The notes below the pieces were generated by a model that had not been told where the DNA came from, did no database searches, and saw only the letters and a list, made by a program, of their open reading frames with translations. From the NCBI GenBank assembly GCA_963772825.1, contig CAVYYX010000017.1, positions 1 through 64,000 on the forward strand: a stretch of 64,000 nt of DNA, in the 5' to 3' direction. The position numbers were made by a program, and so were the translations under genes. This DNA comes from Desertimonas sp963772825. GTDB lineage: Bacteria > Actinomycetota > Acidimicrobiia > Acidimicrobiales > Ilumatobacteraceae. Positions 35,259-43,248 of the stretch are shown here, piece after piece (the stretch's first letter is position 1; each line of letters opens with the position of its first letter).

Positions 35259-35984
35259 GTGAGTGCAATCGTCGACCAGTCGCAGATCGCGAGTCTGCGC
35301 GTCGCCGGACGCCAGCCGCCGCTGGCCGCCAGCCGGCCGGCCACGATGTGGGATCGCGGGTCGGTCGTCGCCCTGCGTCGACGCCAGGTCATCGCCCTTG
35401 GTGGACTCGTCGAACGTGACGTCGTCGTCGCGGACCGGCTCGTTACCGCCCAGGACGTCGCCGGGGAGAATTGGTGGGTCCCCGCCCACGCCGTGTGGTC
35501 CGACGGTGAGACCGGCCGTCAGGAGACCCCCCGGCCGATCGGCCTGGCAGTCGCCGCGAGCAGGCCGGCAGCGATGATCAAAGGGCTCAGTGAGCGACTC
35601 GGCTGGGAGGCGGTACTGGAGTTCGACCAGCGTGGCGACCTTCCCGTGGCGACCGCTGTCGGGACGGCCGGTCGCGACGCGATCGTGCTCGACGGGCGGT
35701 TGGGTCACGACGTCCCCACGGTGATCGTTCTCGGCGCTGACACGATTCGCTGGGGAGCGGCGTCGACGTGGCCCGGGGCGGTGCGCAGGGCGTTGTTCGG
35801 AGAGGATTCGCACGCCGACCCCGTTGGCGAACTCGACACGCTGGCTCATCTGCTCCGGGGAGCCGGCTTGGCGGTGGCCAGCGTCGACCTCGGGACGCCC
35901 CGCTTGAACGCCGCAGGCATCGACCGATGCTCGGTCCAGCTCCTCGCGGGCGACGCAGCGGTACGTTCGTGGGACGCGGATTGA
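35259..35984 (+). CDS. YcaO-like protein (short)
   Basis: The 241-residue product resembles part of a YcaO domain, the ATP-dependent family that makes azolines, amidines or thioamides in peptides. Supporting segments in order: PIGLAVAASRPAAMIKGLSE followed by RLGWEAVLEF (family pattern: GlA.g.s...A...gl.E...), VPTVIVLGADTIRWG, TWPGAVRRALFGE (cf. the RALtEa helix) and LLRGAGLAVASVDLGTPRLN (cf. the C-terminal vvDLt strand). It is shorter than typical YcaO proteins (~400 aa), so it may be a divergent or partial form. The start is GTG at 35259. Its adjacency to the repeat peptide is suggestive of a modification role, which is inference. Confidence 0.5.
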   Translation: MSAIVDQSQIASLRVAGRQPPLAASRPATMWDRGSVVALRRRQVIALGGLVERDVVVADRLVTAQDVAGENWWVPAHAVWSDGETGRQETPRPIGLAVAASRPAAMIKGLSERLGWEAVLEFDQRGDLPVATAVGTAGRDAIVLDGRLGHDVPTVIVLGADTIRWGAASTWPGAVRRALFGEDSHADPVGELDTLAHLLRGAGLAVASVDLGTPRLNAAGIDRCSVQLLAGDAAVRSWDAD

Positions 35985-36195
35985 GTGAACTGACAACCGT
36001 GGCGGCGGCGGTAATTGGTGCGCCGACTTCTCCGTCGCGAAGTGTCCGCCGCGCTTCGCAGCCGGATTGAGGTCCGTACCAGGAACCACCGCCGCCACCC
36101 GCCACTGTCCCCCAGTGGCGCAATCTGGGCGGCGGATGGTCGCAAACCCTGAGCGTCGCCCAGATCGCGCGCCGGTCCCTGGAACGATCCACCGT
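35985..36195. other. Intergenic region before cca
   Basis: No gene is supported. A GC-rich inverse pair, gtggcggcggcggt near 36000 and accaccgccgccac near 36078, could form a long-range stem after the YcaO-like stop. Confidence 0.35.
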
Positions 36196-36201
36196 TAGCG
36201 T
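36196..36201 (+). promoter_or_regulatory. -10 element for leaderless cca transcript
   Basis: tagcgt lies 8 bases before the GTG at 36210. Confidence 0.5.
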
Positions 36202-36209
36202 GTCTCGAC

Positions 36210-37658
36210 GTGTCCGCCGCGGTGATCCCGGAACGATTCACCCAGGTGCTCGCCGAGCTGGCACCCCTCGTCCAGCGTTTCGTCGATGCCGGGCACCGGC
36301 TCTATCTCGTCGGCGGGGCGGTCCGCGACCTGCTGCTCGGTGAGAACACGAACGAGCTCGACTACGACCTGACCACGGACGCCCGCCCGTCCCAGATCAA
36401 GGCGTGCCTGCATGGCTGGGCCAGCGCGATCTGGGAGCAAGGCGAGCGCTTCGGCACGATCGGAGCGAGGCGCAGCACTGGCCAAGGGGAACGAACGTTC
36501 GAGATCACGACGTTCCGCTCCGACGTCTACGCCGACGACTCGCGCAAGCCGCAGGTCTCGTTCTCGGACACGATCGACGAGGACCTCGCCCGGCGCGACT
36601 TCACGATCAACGCGATCGCCCTCGAGCTGACGGGCACCCCGTCGGGTCATCCGGTGCTCGTCGATCCCCATGGCGGGGCGCTCGACCTGGTCAATCGGGT
36701 TCTGCGCACCCCGCGTGCGCCGCAGCTCAGCTTCGACGACGACCCGCTGCGGATGTTGCGGGCGGCCCGCTTCATCGCCCGCTTCGGGCTGACACCGGAT
36801 CCCGGGGTGGAGGCCGCCGTCCTGGCCAGCGCCGCTCGATTGGAGATCGTCTCGGCGGAACGGATCCGCGACGAGCTCGACAAGCTGATCGTGCTCGACC
36901 AGCCCGCCGCCGGGCTGTGGTTCTACGTGGACACCGGCCTCGCCGAGCACTTCTTGCCCGAGCTTCCCGCCCTGCGCCTCGAACACGACCCGATTCACCG
37001 CCACAAGGACGTGTTGAGCCACACGATCGCCGTGGTCTCGAAGGTTCGCCCCCCCGCCGTCGACGATGCGGCGCGGGCCTACGACTTCCGGATCACACGG
37101 CTGGCCGCCCTGTTCCACGACGTCGGCAAACCACGCACGCGCGGCTACCAGCCCGGCAAGGGCACCACGTTCCACCATCACGACGCCGTCGGCGCGCGGA
37201 TCACCCGCAAGCGGATGGAGGCGTTGCGCTATCCCGCCGCGGACATTGCCGCAGTGACCTCGCTCGTTGCCCTGCACCTGCGGTTTCATACCTACAAGAT
37301 GGGGTGGACCGACTCAGCGGTGCGCCGCTACGTGCGCGACGCCGGCAGCCACCTCGCCGAGCTCAACGTGCTCACGCGGTGCGACTGCACGACGCGTGAC
37401 GCCCGCAAGGCGGCGACACTGGCCAAGCGGATGGACGATCTCGAGGAACGCATCGCCGAGCTCGCGGCGCAGGAGGAGCTTGCCTCCCTCCGTCCCGAGC
37501 TCGACGGGAACGACGTCATGGAACTGCTCGGCGTGGGGCCGAGCCGGACCGTCGGTGATGCCCTCGCCTTCCTCCTCGAGATCCGCCTCGACGAGGGCCT
37601 GATCGGCCGCGATCAGGCGACCGAGCGGCTGCTTGCATGGCACGCCGCGCACCGGTGA
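36210..37658 (+). CDS. cca: CCA-adding tRNA nucleotidyltransferase with HD domain
   Basis: The 482-residue enzyme adds or repairs the CCA end of tRNAs, needed here because the tRNA-Ile gene lacks an encoded CCA. The head has LYLVGGAVRDLLLGENTNEL and DYDLTTDARPSQIK (metal-binding DxD), RRDFTINAIA, then the neck/body and an HD phosphohydrolase domain (HRHKDVLSHTIAVV, LAALFHDVGKPRTR). This architecture and chromosomal place match actinobacterial PcnA/Cca proteins. The start is GTG at 36210. Confidence 0.95.
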   Translation: MSAAVIPERFTQVLAELAPLVQRFVDAGHRLYLVGGAVRDLLLGENTNELDYDLTTDARPSQIKACLHGWASAIWEQGERFGTIGARRSTGQGERTFEITTFRSDVYADDSRKPQVSFSDTIDEDLARRDFTINAIALELTGTPSGHPVLVDPHGGALDLVNRVLRTPRAPQLSFDDDPLRMLRAARFIARFGLTPDPGVEAAVLASAARLEIVSAERIRDELDKLIVLDQPAAGLWFYVDTGLAEHFLPELPALRLEHDPIHRHKDVLSHTIAVVSKVRPPAVDDAARAYDFRITRLAALFHDVGKPRTRGYQPGKGTTFHHHDAVGARITRKRMEALRYPAADIAAVTSLVALHLRFHTYKMGWTDSAVRRYVRDAGSHLAELNVLTRCDCTTRDARKAATLAKRMDDLEERIAELAAQEELASLRPELDGNDVMELLGVGPSRTVGDALAFLLEIRLDEGLIGRDQATERLLAWHAAHR

Positions 37659-37663
37659 CCCAG

Positions 37664-37669
37664 CTACCT
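37664..37669 (+). promoter_or_regulatory. -10 element for leaderless GGDEF-EAL transcript
   Basis: taccttc begins 14 bases before the GTG at 37678, leaving 8 bases between tacctt and the start codon. Confidence 0.5.
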
Positions 37670-37677
37670 TCGGGTGT

Positions 37678-39969
37678 GTGCGCGACGACCTGACCGACGC
37701 CGTCGCCATTCGGCGCCGCGCCGCAACCTGGCGGTGGGTCGTGTCCGTCGTCGTCGCCGCGGCGTTGCTGTTCGCCGCGGTGGTCCTCGTCATTCGTGTC
37801 GGCGAGCGGCAATCGCGCACGACCGTCCTGGTCATCGGAGTCGCCGCCGGGCTGGCGCTGTGCGCTGTCGTCGTCACGTGGCTCGAGTCACGACGGATCA
37901 CTCGTCATCTCCATCACACCATCGAGCGCCTGATCGACACCGAGTCGGAGCTACGGGTGCTGCTCGACGACCTCCCCGAGGCCGTCATCTCGATCGATGA
38001 CGGTGGCCTCGTGCGGGGGACCAACACCAAGGCGGCCGAGCTCACCGGCCTGAGCATGTCGTCCTTGGCCGGGACTCCGCTGCGCGAGCTCGTCGACGTC
38101 GGCGATCGCCCGCAACTCGACGCCTGGCTCGCCGAGGGCCGCTGGCGCTCCGCCGTCGATGGCACCACCCTGCGCTTCGTCGATCTCGAAGGTGTCGTCA
38201 CCGTCGTCGAAGCGACGTACGACCAGCCACGGGGATCGACGGACGGGGCGATCGTGCGCCTCGTCGACATCACCGAGCGGGAGGGCCGCGGGAGGGCCCT
38301 CGAGCAGGCCCGCCGTCGCTTCCAACAGGCATTCCACTCCGCACCGACCGGCATGGCCCTGGTCCGTCTCGACAACTCGACGATCATCGACGCCAATCGC
38401 TCGCTCGCCGAGATGCTCCAGCGTCCCAGCGACGATCTCGTCGGGCGGAGCATCCGGGAGATCACCCATCCGGACGACCTCAAGGCCGCCGCCGTCCACC
38501 GTGCCCGGCTCGAGCTCGGGATCGCCGACACGTACCTGCTCGACCAGCGCTACGAACGCAGCGACGGCAGCTGGGTGTGGGCCCGGACTCGCGTCGCGGT
38601 CACCGAGGACGACGGTGTGCCGTTGGCGATCACGCACATCGAAGACGTCACCGAGCAAAAGCGTGTCGCCGATCAACTGCGCTGGGCGGCGACCCACGAC
38701 GACCTCACCGGGCTGCCCAACCGCACGGAGTTGCTGTCGCGGGTCGACGAGCTGCTCGGTGGGGCGCCCGTCGGCTCGGTGGCGCTGCTGTTCATCGATC
38801 TCGACAACTTCAAGGCGGTCAACGACAGCCTCGGCCACGGCATCGGCGATCGCCTCCTCACGGTGATGTCGGAGCGGATCCGCGGAGCGGTCGGCGACGG
38901 GACGCTCTTGGCGCGATTCGGCGGCGACGAGTTCATCGTCGTGTTGCAGGCCGCGGGGGAGTTGCCGTTCGATCCGGGGACGGTCGCCGAGGTGCTGCGG
39001 ACGACGATCCGCGAGGCCGTCGACGTCCAGGGGACGGAGTTCTTCATCACGGCGAGCATCGGCTTCTCGGTCAACGCCGAGGCGACCTCCGCGGCCGACC
39101 TGCTGCGCGACGCCGACGGGGCGATGTATCGGGCCAAGTCGCGCGGCCGAGACTGTGTGGAGGCCTACGCCCCAGGACTCCAGGAGACGACGGCCCTGGC
39201 GTTGCGCACGGCCACCGAGTTACGCCGGGGGATCGACCGAGGTGAGATCGTCCCGTACTACCAGCCGATCGTCGAGCTGACGACCGGACACGTCGTCGGC
39301 TTCGAGGCGCTGGCCCGCTGGCTGCACCCCGAGCGTGGGTTGCTCGGTCCGGAGCAGTTCCTCCCGCTGGCGGAAGAGACCGGGCTGGTCGGGCACATCG
39401 GCGAGGCGATCCTGCGCGATGGGCTCGCCCAGCTCGCCCGCTGGCGGGCTCGCGACCTGCCCTTCGCCGGTGCCTATCTGGCGGTCAACGTCGGCACCCG
39501 GCAGGTCGTCGACGCGTCCTTCGCCAACCTCGTCGCCGGCCTGCTCGCCGAGACCGGCATCCCCGCCGACTCGGTGTGGTTGGAGATCACGGAGACGGCG
39601 CTGCTCGCCGACGTCAAGGCCTCGACGGTGGCGATGCGCAAGCTGCGCGGCCTCGGCCTCCATCTCGCCGTCGACGACTTCGGCACGGGCTACTCGTCGC
39701 TCACCTACCTCAAGCGCTTTCCCGTCGAGGCGATCAAGATCGACCGCAGCTTCGTGGCCGGTCTCGGTCTCGACAACGAGGACACAACGATCGTCGAGGC
39801 GGTCGTCAACCTCGGCCACTCGTTCGGCCTCGACGTCATCGCCGAAGGGCTCGAGACGCCGCTGCAGCTCGCCCGCCTGCGTTCGATCGGCTGTGACCGC
39901 GGCCAGGGCTACCTGTTCGGCCGCCCCCGCCCGGCGAGCATCATCGAGTCCGAGCGATCGGCAACCTGA
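37678..39969 (+). CDS. Membrane PAS-PAS-GGDEF-EAL cyclic-di-GMP protein
   Basis: The 763-residue product has two N-terminal membrane helices (WRWVVSVVVAAALLFAAVVL and VLVIGVAAGLALCAVVVTWL), two PAS domains (LLDDLPEAVISIDDGGLV; FHSAPTGMALVRLDNSTI with a PAC segment ITHIEDVTEQKR), a GGDEF domain with intact RFGGDEF and HDDLTGLPNR, and an EAL domain with GFEALARW, DDFGTGYSSL and KIDRSFV. Both cyclase and phosphodiesterase motifs look intact, so it may make and degrade c-di-GMP. The GTG at 37678 fits a leaderless promoter; an in-frame ATG at 37633 lies inside cca. Confidence 0.93.
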   Translation: MRDDLTDAVAIRRRAATWRWVVSVVVAAALLFAAVVLVIRVGERQSRTTVLVIGVAAGLALCAVVVTWLESRRITRHLHHTIERLIDTESELRVLLDDLPEAVISIDDGGLVRGTNTKAAELTGLSMSSLAGTPLRELVDVGDRPQLDAWLAEGRWRSAVDGTTLRFVDLEGVVTVVEATYDQPRGSTDGAIVRLVDITEREGRGRALEQARRRFQQAFHSAPTGMALVRLDNSTIIDANRSLAEMLQRPSDDLVGRSIREITHPDDLKAAAVHRARLELGIADTYLLDQRYERSDGSWVWARTRVAVTEDDGVPLAITHIEDVTEQKRVADQLRWAATHDDLTGLPNRTELLSRVDELLGGAPVGSVALLFIDLDNFKAVNDSLGHGIGDRLLTVMSERIRGAVGDGTLLARFGGDEFIVVLQAAGELPFDPGTVAEVLRTTIREAVDVQGTEFFITASIGFSVNAEATSAADLLRDADGAMYRAKSRGRDCVEAYAPGLQETTALALRTATELRRGIDRGEIVPYYQPIVELTTGHVVGFEALARWLHPERGLLGPEQFLPLAEETGLVGHIGEAILRDGLAQLARWRARDLPFAGAYLAVNVGTRQVVDASFANLVAGLLAETGIPADSVWLEITETALLADVKASTVAMRKLRGLGLHLAVDDFGTGYSSLTYLKRFPVEAIKIDRSFVAGLGLDNEDTTIVEAVVNLGHSFGLDVIAEGLETPLQLARLRSIGCDRGQGYLFGRPRPASIIESERSAT

Positions 39970-39980
39970 CCGCGCCCCCA

Positions 39981-40057
39981 CATCTGGGGAAGATCCGTGT
40001 CATTCGACGATCTGGGGAAGATTCGTGTCGACGTCCGCGACGATTCTTCCCCAGATG
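39981..40057. terminator. Bidirectional terminator-like region with alternative hairpins
   Basis: Two direct copies of atctggggaaga (39982-39993 and 40010-40021) can each pair with a single inverse tcttccccagat (40045-40056). The element lies between the convergent ends of the GGDEF-EAL gene (39969) and the methyltransferase gene (40071), where shared termination is expected. Confidence 0.6.
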
Positions 40058-40070
40058 GGCACGAGTGCGG

Positions 40071-40664
40071 TCAGGAACCTTGCTTGCGGACCTTTACGGC
40101 GAGGGTCGTGGGGACCGCCGACTCGCCGCTGACGCCAAGCTCGTCGAAGCTCTCGACGCGGAAGTTCGAGCGATCGAGGGCGGCGAGCAGTTCGCCGACG
40201 GTGCGGCGGTCCTCGCCGTAGCGGCGGACCTTCCCGTCGGGGGTCGGCCCGACTGCGGCGAAGGGGTGGTCGAGGACGAGCACGAAGGGTGCGCCGGGTT
40301 TGAGCACCCGGTGCACCTGGCGCAGGATCCGCCCGAGATCGTCGACGTCGTCGAGCGTGTGCACGGCGAGCACGACGTCGATCGTGCCACTCGGCGCGAA
40401 GCCGAGATCGCCGAGGTCGCCCTCGTGACATTCCACCGAGACATCGGCGTCGGCGGCGGCGACGCGCAGGTTGGTGAGCCGCTCGTGGTCGGGATCGACA
40501 GCGATCGCCTTGGCGCCGCGCAAAGCGAGGGCGACCGAGTTGTTGTCGACGATGCCCAGCTCGATGACCCGCCGCCCACCGGACACGTCGCCGAGCAGCC
40601 CGAGGTCCTCATCGTTCGGGATGGCTTCTCCATATGTCACGTACTCGGTCACGGCATTGCTCAC
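40071..40664 (-). CDS. Class I SAM-dependent methyltransferase
   Basis: The 197-residue product has a methyltransferase fold: motif I RRVIELGIVDNNSVALALRG (with an unusual GIVDNNS in place of GxGxG), acidic AIAVDPDHERL, CHEGDLGDLGF, IDVVLAVHTLDDVDDLGRIL, and RVLKPGAPFVLVLDHPF. It resembles methyltransf_11 enzymes; the substrate is unknown. The degenerate glycine motif makes some functional divergence possible. It is divergent from the DUF5318 gene. Confidence 0.75.
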   Translation of the reverse strand: MSNAVTEYVTYGEAIPNDEDLGLLGDVSGGRRVIELGIVDNNSVALALRGAKAIAVDPDHERLTNLRVAAADADVSVECHEGDLGDLGFAPSGTIDVVLAVHTLDDVDDLGRILRQVHRVLKPGAPFVLVLDHPFAAVGPTPDGKVRRYGEDRRTVGELLAALDRSNFRVESFDELGVSGESAVPTTLAVKVRKQGS

Positions 40665-40734
40665 AGGTCCCCAGTGTGGCCTGGGCGGACTCGCCCGAAC
40701 GGTATAGCGGAATCCGGCGAGGCGTCGGCCCGTC

Positions 40735-40740
40735 TACCCT
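40735..40740 (+). promoter_or_regulatory. -10 element for leaderless DUF5318 transcript
   Basis: taccct lies 7 bases before the ATG at 40748. Confidence 0.45.
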
Positions 40741-40747
40741 TGTGTCG

Positions 40748-41140
40748 ATGTCGATGTCGCTCGGAGCGTTGCGTGGCGCGGGGGAGCGTCGCGGCACGGT
40801 CGACCACGGCTTCGCCCGGCGGATGCTGATCAACGAGTACAAGCGTGGTCGACTGAGCCGGGATCAGGTCTGTGATGCCCACCCGGAGTTGATCCGCGCC
40901 GCCACCAACGTCGGCGCCCCGCTCGACCAGCCGTGCCCGATCTGCGAGGAGCCGGCACTGCGGCTGGTGACCTACGTCTTCGGGGCCCGGCTGCCTGCCC
41001 ACGGTCGCTGCGTGTCGACGGCCAAGGAGATGGCCATGCTCAATCGCCGGCGAGATGAGCTGGCGGCATACGTCGTCGAGGCCTGCGTGGGATGCCACTG
41101 GCATCACCTTCGCAAGGTCATCCCGCTGGGCGGGCGCTGA
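40748..41140 (+). CDS. DUF5318 family protein
   Basis: The 130-residue product contains GFARRMLINEYKRGRLSRDQ, then VCDAHPELIRAATNVG, a CPICEEPALRLVTYVFG segment and a C-terminal YVVEACVGCHWHHLRKVIPL. The paired CPIC and CVGC motifs suggest a bound metal. DUF5318 is an actinobacterial family of unknown function found beside the rpsF-ssb-rpsR operon, as here. A second ATG at 40754 is possible. Confidence 0.85.
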   Translation: MSMSLGALRGAGERRGTVDHGFARRMLINEYKRGRLSRDQVCDAHPELIRAATNVGAPLDQPCPICEEPALRLVTYVFGARLPAHGRCVSTAKEMAMLNRRRDELAAYVVEACVGCHWHHLRKVIPLGGR

Positions 41141-41279
41141 ACCCACCGTGACACCCCATCGTCATGCTGGCGGGATGTTCGCGTCGCTGCCGATACACTC
41201 GCACGGTCCTATTCACCCTGCCCCGTAGTGGGGCCCCGCGCTCGCACCGACGACCGGGTCCGAAGGGAGGTTGACACGC

Positions 41280-41612
41280 ATGATGCGTGCATATGAGTTG
41301 ATGGTCATCATCGACGGCGACGTCGATGACCCGAAGGCGCAGTCCTACGTCAAGGTGGTGACCGACGCGATCACCGCTGCCGGCGGCACGATCCACGGCA
41401 AGCCCGACTGGTGGGGCAAACGGCAGTACGCCTACCCGATCAACCGCAAGGAGACGGGCTACTACCTGGTCGTCGAGGCACTCGCCCCGGCCGGTTCGCT
41501 CAGCGAACTCGAGCGCACCCTCCGCATCGCGGACGATGTCGTCCGCCACAAGTTGATCAAGCTGCCGACCGCCGAGGCGGCGCGACGCGGCATGACGGCC
41601 GACGCCGCCTGA
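41280..41612 (+). CDS. rpsF: 30S ribosomal protein S6
   Basis: S6 binds the central domain of 16S rRNA together with S18. The product (MRAYELMVIIDGDVDDPKAQ, KPDWWGKRQYAYPINRKETG, YLVVEALAP) is a normal-length S6. GGAGG at 41266-41270 serves ATG at 41280 or 41283; a TTG at 41271 is too close to it. It opens the rpsF-ssb-rpsR-rplI operon. Confidence 0.96.
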   Translation: MMRAYELMVIIDGDVDDPKAQSYVKVVTDAITAAGGTIHGKPDWWGKRQYAYPINRKETGYYLVVEALAPAGSLSELERTLRIADDVVRHKLIKLPTAEAARRGMTADAA

Positions 41613-41646
41613 GGCGCTCGACCGCACGACCGAGGAAGAGACTGAC

Positions 41647-42102
41647 ATGGCAGAAAACACCGTCACACTCGTCGGGAACGTCACCCGCGATCCCGAACTT
41701 CGTTACACCAGCGGCGGCCGAGGCGTCGCCAGCTTCGGACTCGCCGTCAACCGGCGCTACCAGTCCAACGGCGAGTGGCAGGAGCAGACCTCGTTCTTCG
41801 ACGTCGTGGCGTGGGGAACGCTCGGTGAGAACGTCGCCGCTTCGCTGCACAAGGGCACCCGCGCCGTCGTCTACGGCCGCCTCGAGCAGCGCTCGTGGGA
41901 CACCGAGGACGGCTCGAAGCGCACGAAGGTCGAGGTCATCGCCGACGAGATCGGGCCGAGCTTGCGGTGGGCCCAGGCGCAGGTCGAAAAGACGGCGCGC
42001 ACCACTGGCGAGGGTGGTCAGGCGCAAGGCGCAGCACCGGCCGCGGCGACGGCGGCGGCCCCCCCTGCCGACTCCAGCTACACCGACGAAGAGCCGTTCT
42101 GA
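41647..42102 (+). CDS. ssb: Single-stranded DNA-binding protein
   Basis: The 151-residue protein has the OB fold (NTVTLVGNVTRDPELRYTSG, SFFDVVAWGTLGENVAASLH, RAVVYGRLEQRSW) and, after a Gly/Ala-rich linker, the acidic tip YTDEEPF that recruits replication and repair partners. It lies between rpsF and rpsR, as usual. Confidence 0.97.
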   Translation: MAENTVTLVGNVTRDPELRYTSGGRGVASFGLAVNRRYQSNGEWQEQTSFFDVVAWGTLGENVAASLHKGTRAVVYGRLEQRSWDTEDGSKRTKVEVIADEIGPSLRWAQAQVEKTARTTGEGGQAQGAAPAAATAAAPPADSSYTDEEPF

Positions 42103-42146
42103 GCAGCGGCTGACCGACAACACGACCACCGCATTCGGAGAACCAG

Positions 42147-42584
42147 ATGGCCAGCAAGAAGAACCGCGCTCGCGCCGCCAAGGACGCAGCGCCACGCCGA
42201 TACAAGAAGAAGACCAGTGCGCTCGTGCTCGAACGCGTCGAGTACGTCGACTACAAGGACGTCGACCTGTTGTCGCGTTTCATGAGCGATCGGGCCAAGA
42301 TCCGCAACCGGCGGGTTTCCGGCAATGACCTCCAGCAGCAGCGCGATGTCGCCAACGCGATCAAGATCGCCCGCGAGATGGCCCTCTTGCCCTATGCCCG
42401 ACGCGTCGCCAGTCAGCGGACGCGACCACCGCGCGACGGCCGGCCCGGGCGCGGCGATGGTGACCTGCCTGCCGAGGGCGTGGGCACCGAGGTGATGATC
42501 GACGACGAGGCGGCGACCGACGAGACCGAAGACTTCGATGTCGACATCGAAGCAGCCGACGGCGAGAGCGACGGGGAGGCCTGA
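42147..42584 (+). CDS. rpsR: 30S ribosomal protein S18 with acidic C-terminal extension
   Basis: The first ~90 residues are S18 (YVDYKDVDLLSRFMSDRAKI, RRVSGNDLQQQRDVANAIKI, AREMALLPYARR). The remaining ~55 residues are a low-complexity tail, first Arg/Gly-rich then strongly acidic (DDEAATDETEDFDVDIEAAD), making the protein 145 aa against ~80 usual. The tail is in frame and uses the local codon style, so it looks genuine. The stop is 1 bp before the rplI start. Confidence 0.93.
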   Translation: MASKKNRARAAKDAAPRRYKKKTSALVLERVEYVDYKDVDLLSRFMSDRAKIRNRRVSGNDLQQQRDVANAIKIAREMALLPYARRVASQRTRPPRDGRPGRGDGDLPAEGVGTEVMIDDEAATDETEDFDVDIEAADGESDGEA

Positions 42585-42585
42585 C

Positions 42586-43032
42586 ATGAAGGTGATCCTT
42601 CGTTCCGACCTCGATCGCGTCGGCAAGCGCGGCGACATCATCGACGTCGCCGACGGTTACGGCCGCAACTACCTGTTGCCCCGTGGCCTGGCGTTCCCCG
42701 CCACCGACGGGGCGGTCGAGCAGGCCGCCAAGATGCGTCGGGCCCGCGATCTGCGTTACGCCAGCGACCGTGAGGCCGCCCAGACGATCGCCAGCACGCT
42801 CGTGCCGAAGGTGATCACGATCAACGCCAAGGCGGGCACGGAAGGTCGGCTGTTCGGCTCGGTGACCGCGGCCGACGTCGCCGCCGCGGTGTCCGAGCAG
42901 ACCGGTGTGACGCTCGAGCGCAAGCACCTCGACGTCGACCCGATCAAGTCGCTCGGCCAGCACACGGTGACCGCCCACCTGCACGCCGACGTGTCGTTCC
43001 CCATCACCGTCGAGGTCGTGCCGGCCAGCTGA
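42586..43032 (+). CDS. rplI: 50S ribosomal protein L9
   Basis: The 148-residue protein shows the L9 N-terminal domain (KVILRSDLDRVGKRGDIIDV, ADGYGRNYLLPRGLA) and C-terminal domain (GRLFGSVTAADVAAAV, SLGQHTVTAHLHADV). ATG at 42586 begins the conserved domain; 16 further open codons upstream belong to the rpsR tail in another frame. Confidence 0.96.
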   Translation: MKVILRSDLDRVGKRGDIIDVADGYGRNYLLPRGLAFPATDGAVEQAAKMRRARDLRYASDREAAQTIASTLVPKVITINAKAGTEGRLFGSVTAADVAAAVSEQTGVTLERKHLDVDPIKSLGQHTVTAHLHADVSFPITVEVVPAS

Positions 43033-43042
43033 CCTCCGCCGC

Positions 43043-43090
43043 GATTGGTGAGCGGAGCGTGCAGCCTTCTGCACGCGTGTCTCACCGATC
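43043..43090. terminator. Nested hairpin after rplI, member of a repeat family
   Basis: Outer arms gattggtgag (43043-43052) and ctcaccgatc (43081-43090) enclose a perfect 8-bp stem gcgtgcag/ctgcacgc (43057-43064, 43069-43076) with loop cctt. The outer arms equal those at 31994-32039 in inverse orientation. It starts 11 bp after the L9 stop and is a good terminator candidate although no T run follows. Confidence 0.65.
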
Positions 43091-43248
43091 TCGGGTGTGA
43101 CACCCTCCTGCCATCATCGAACGCATGATCGCGTCGAGGTTGTGCACAGCAAAGCCCCAGGGTGGTCCACAGAATTGGGTGACTTGTCCAGCGTATTGCT
43201 GGCGCTCCCCCCTGGTTGTGCACAGGGACTCACTGGCAGGGTGACCGG

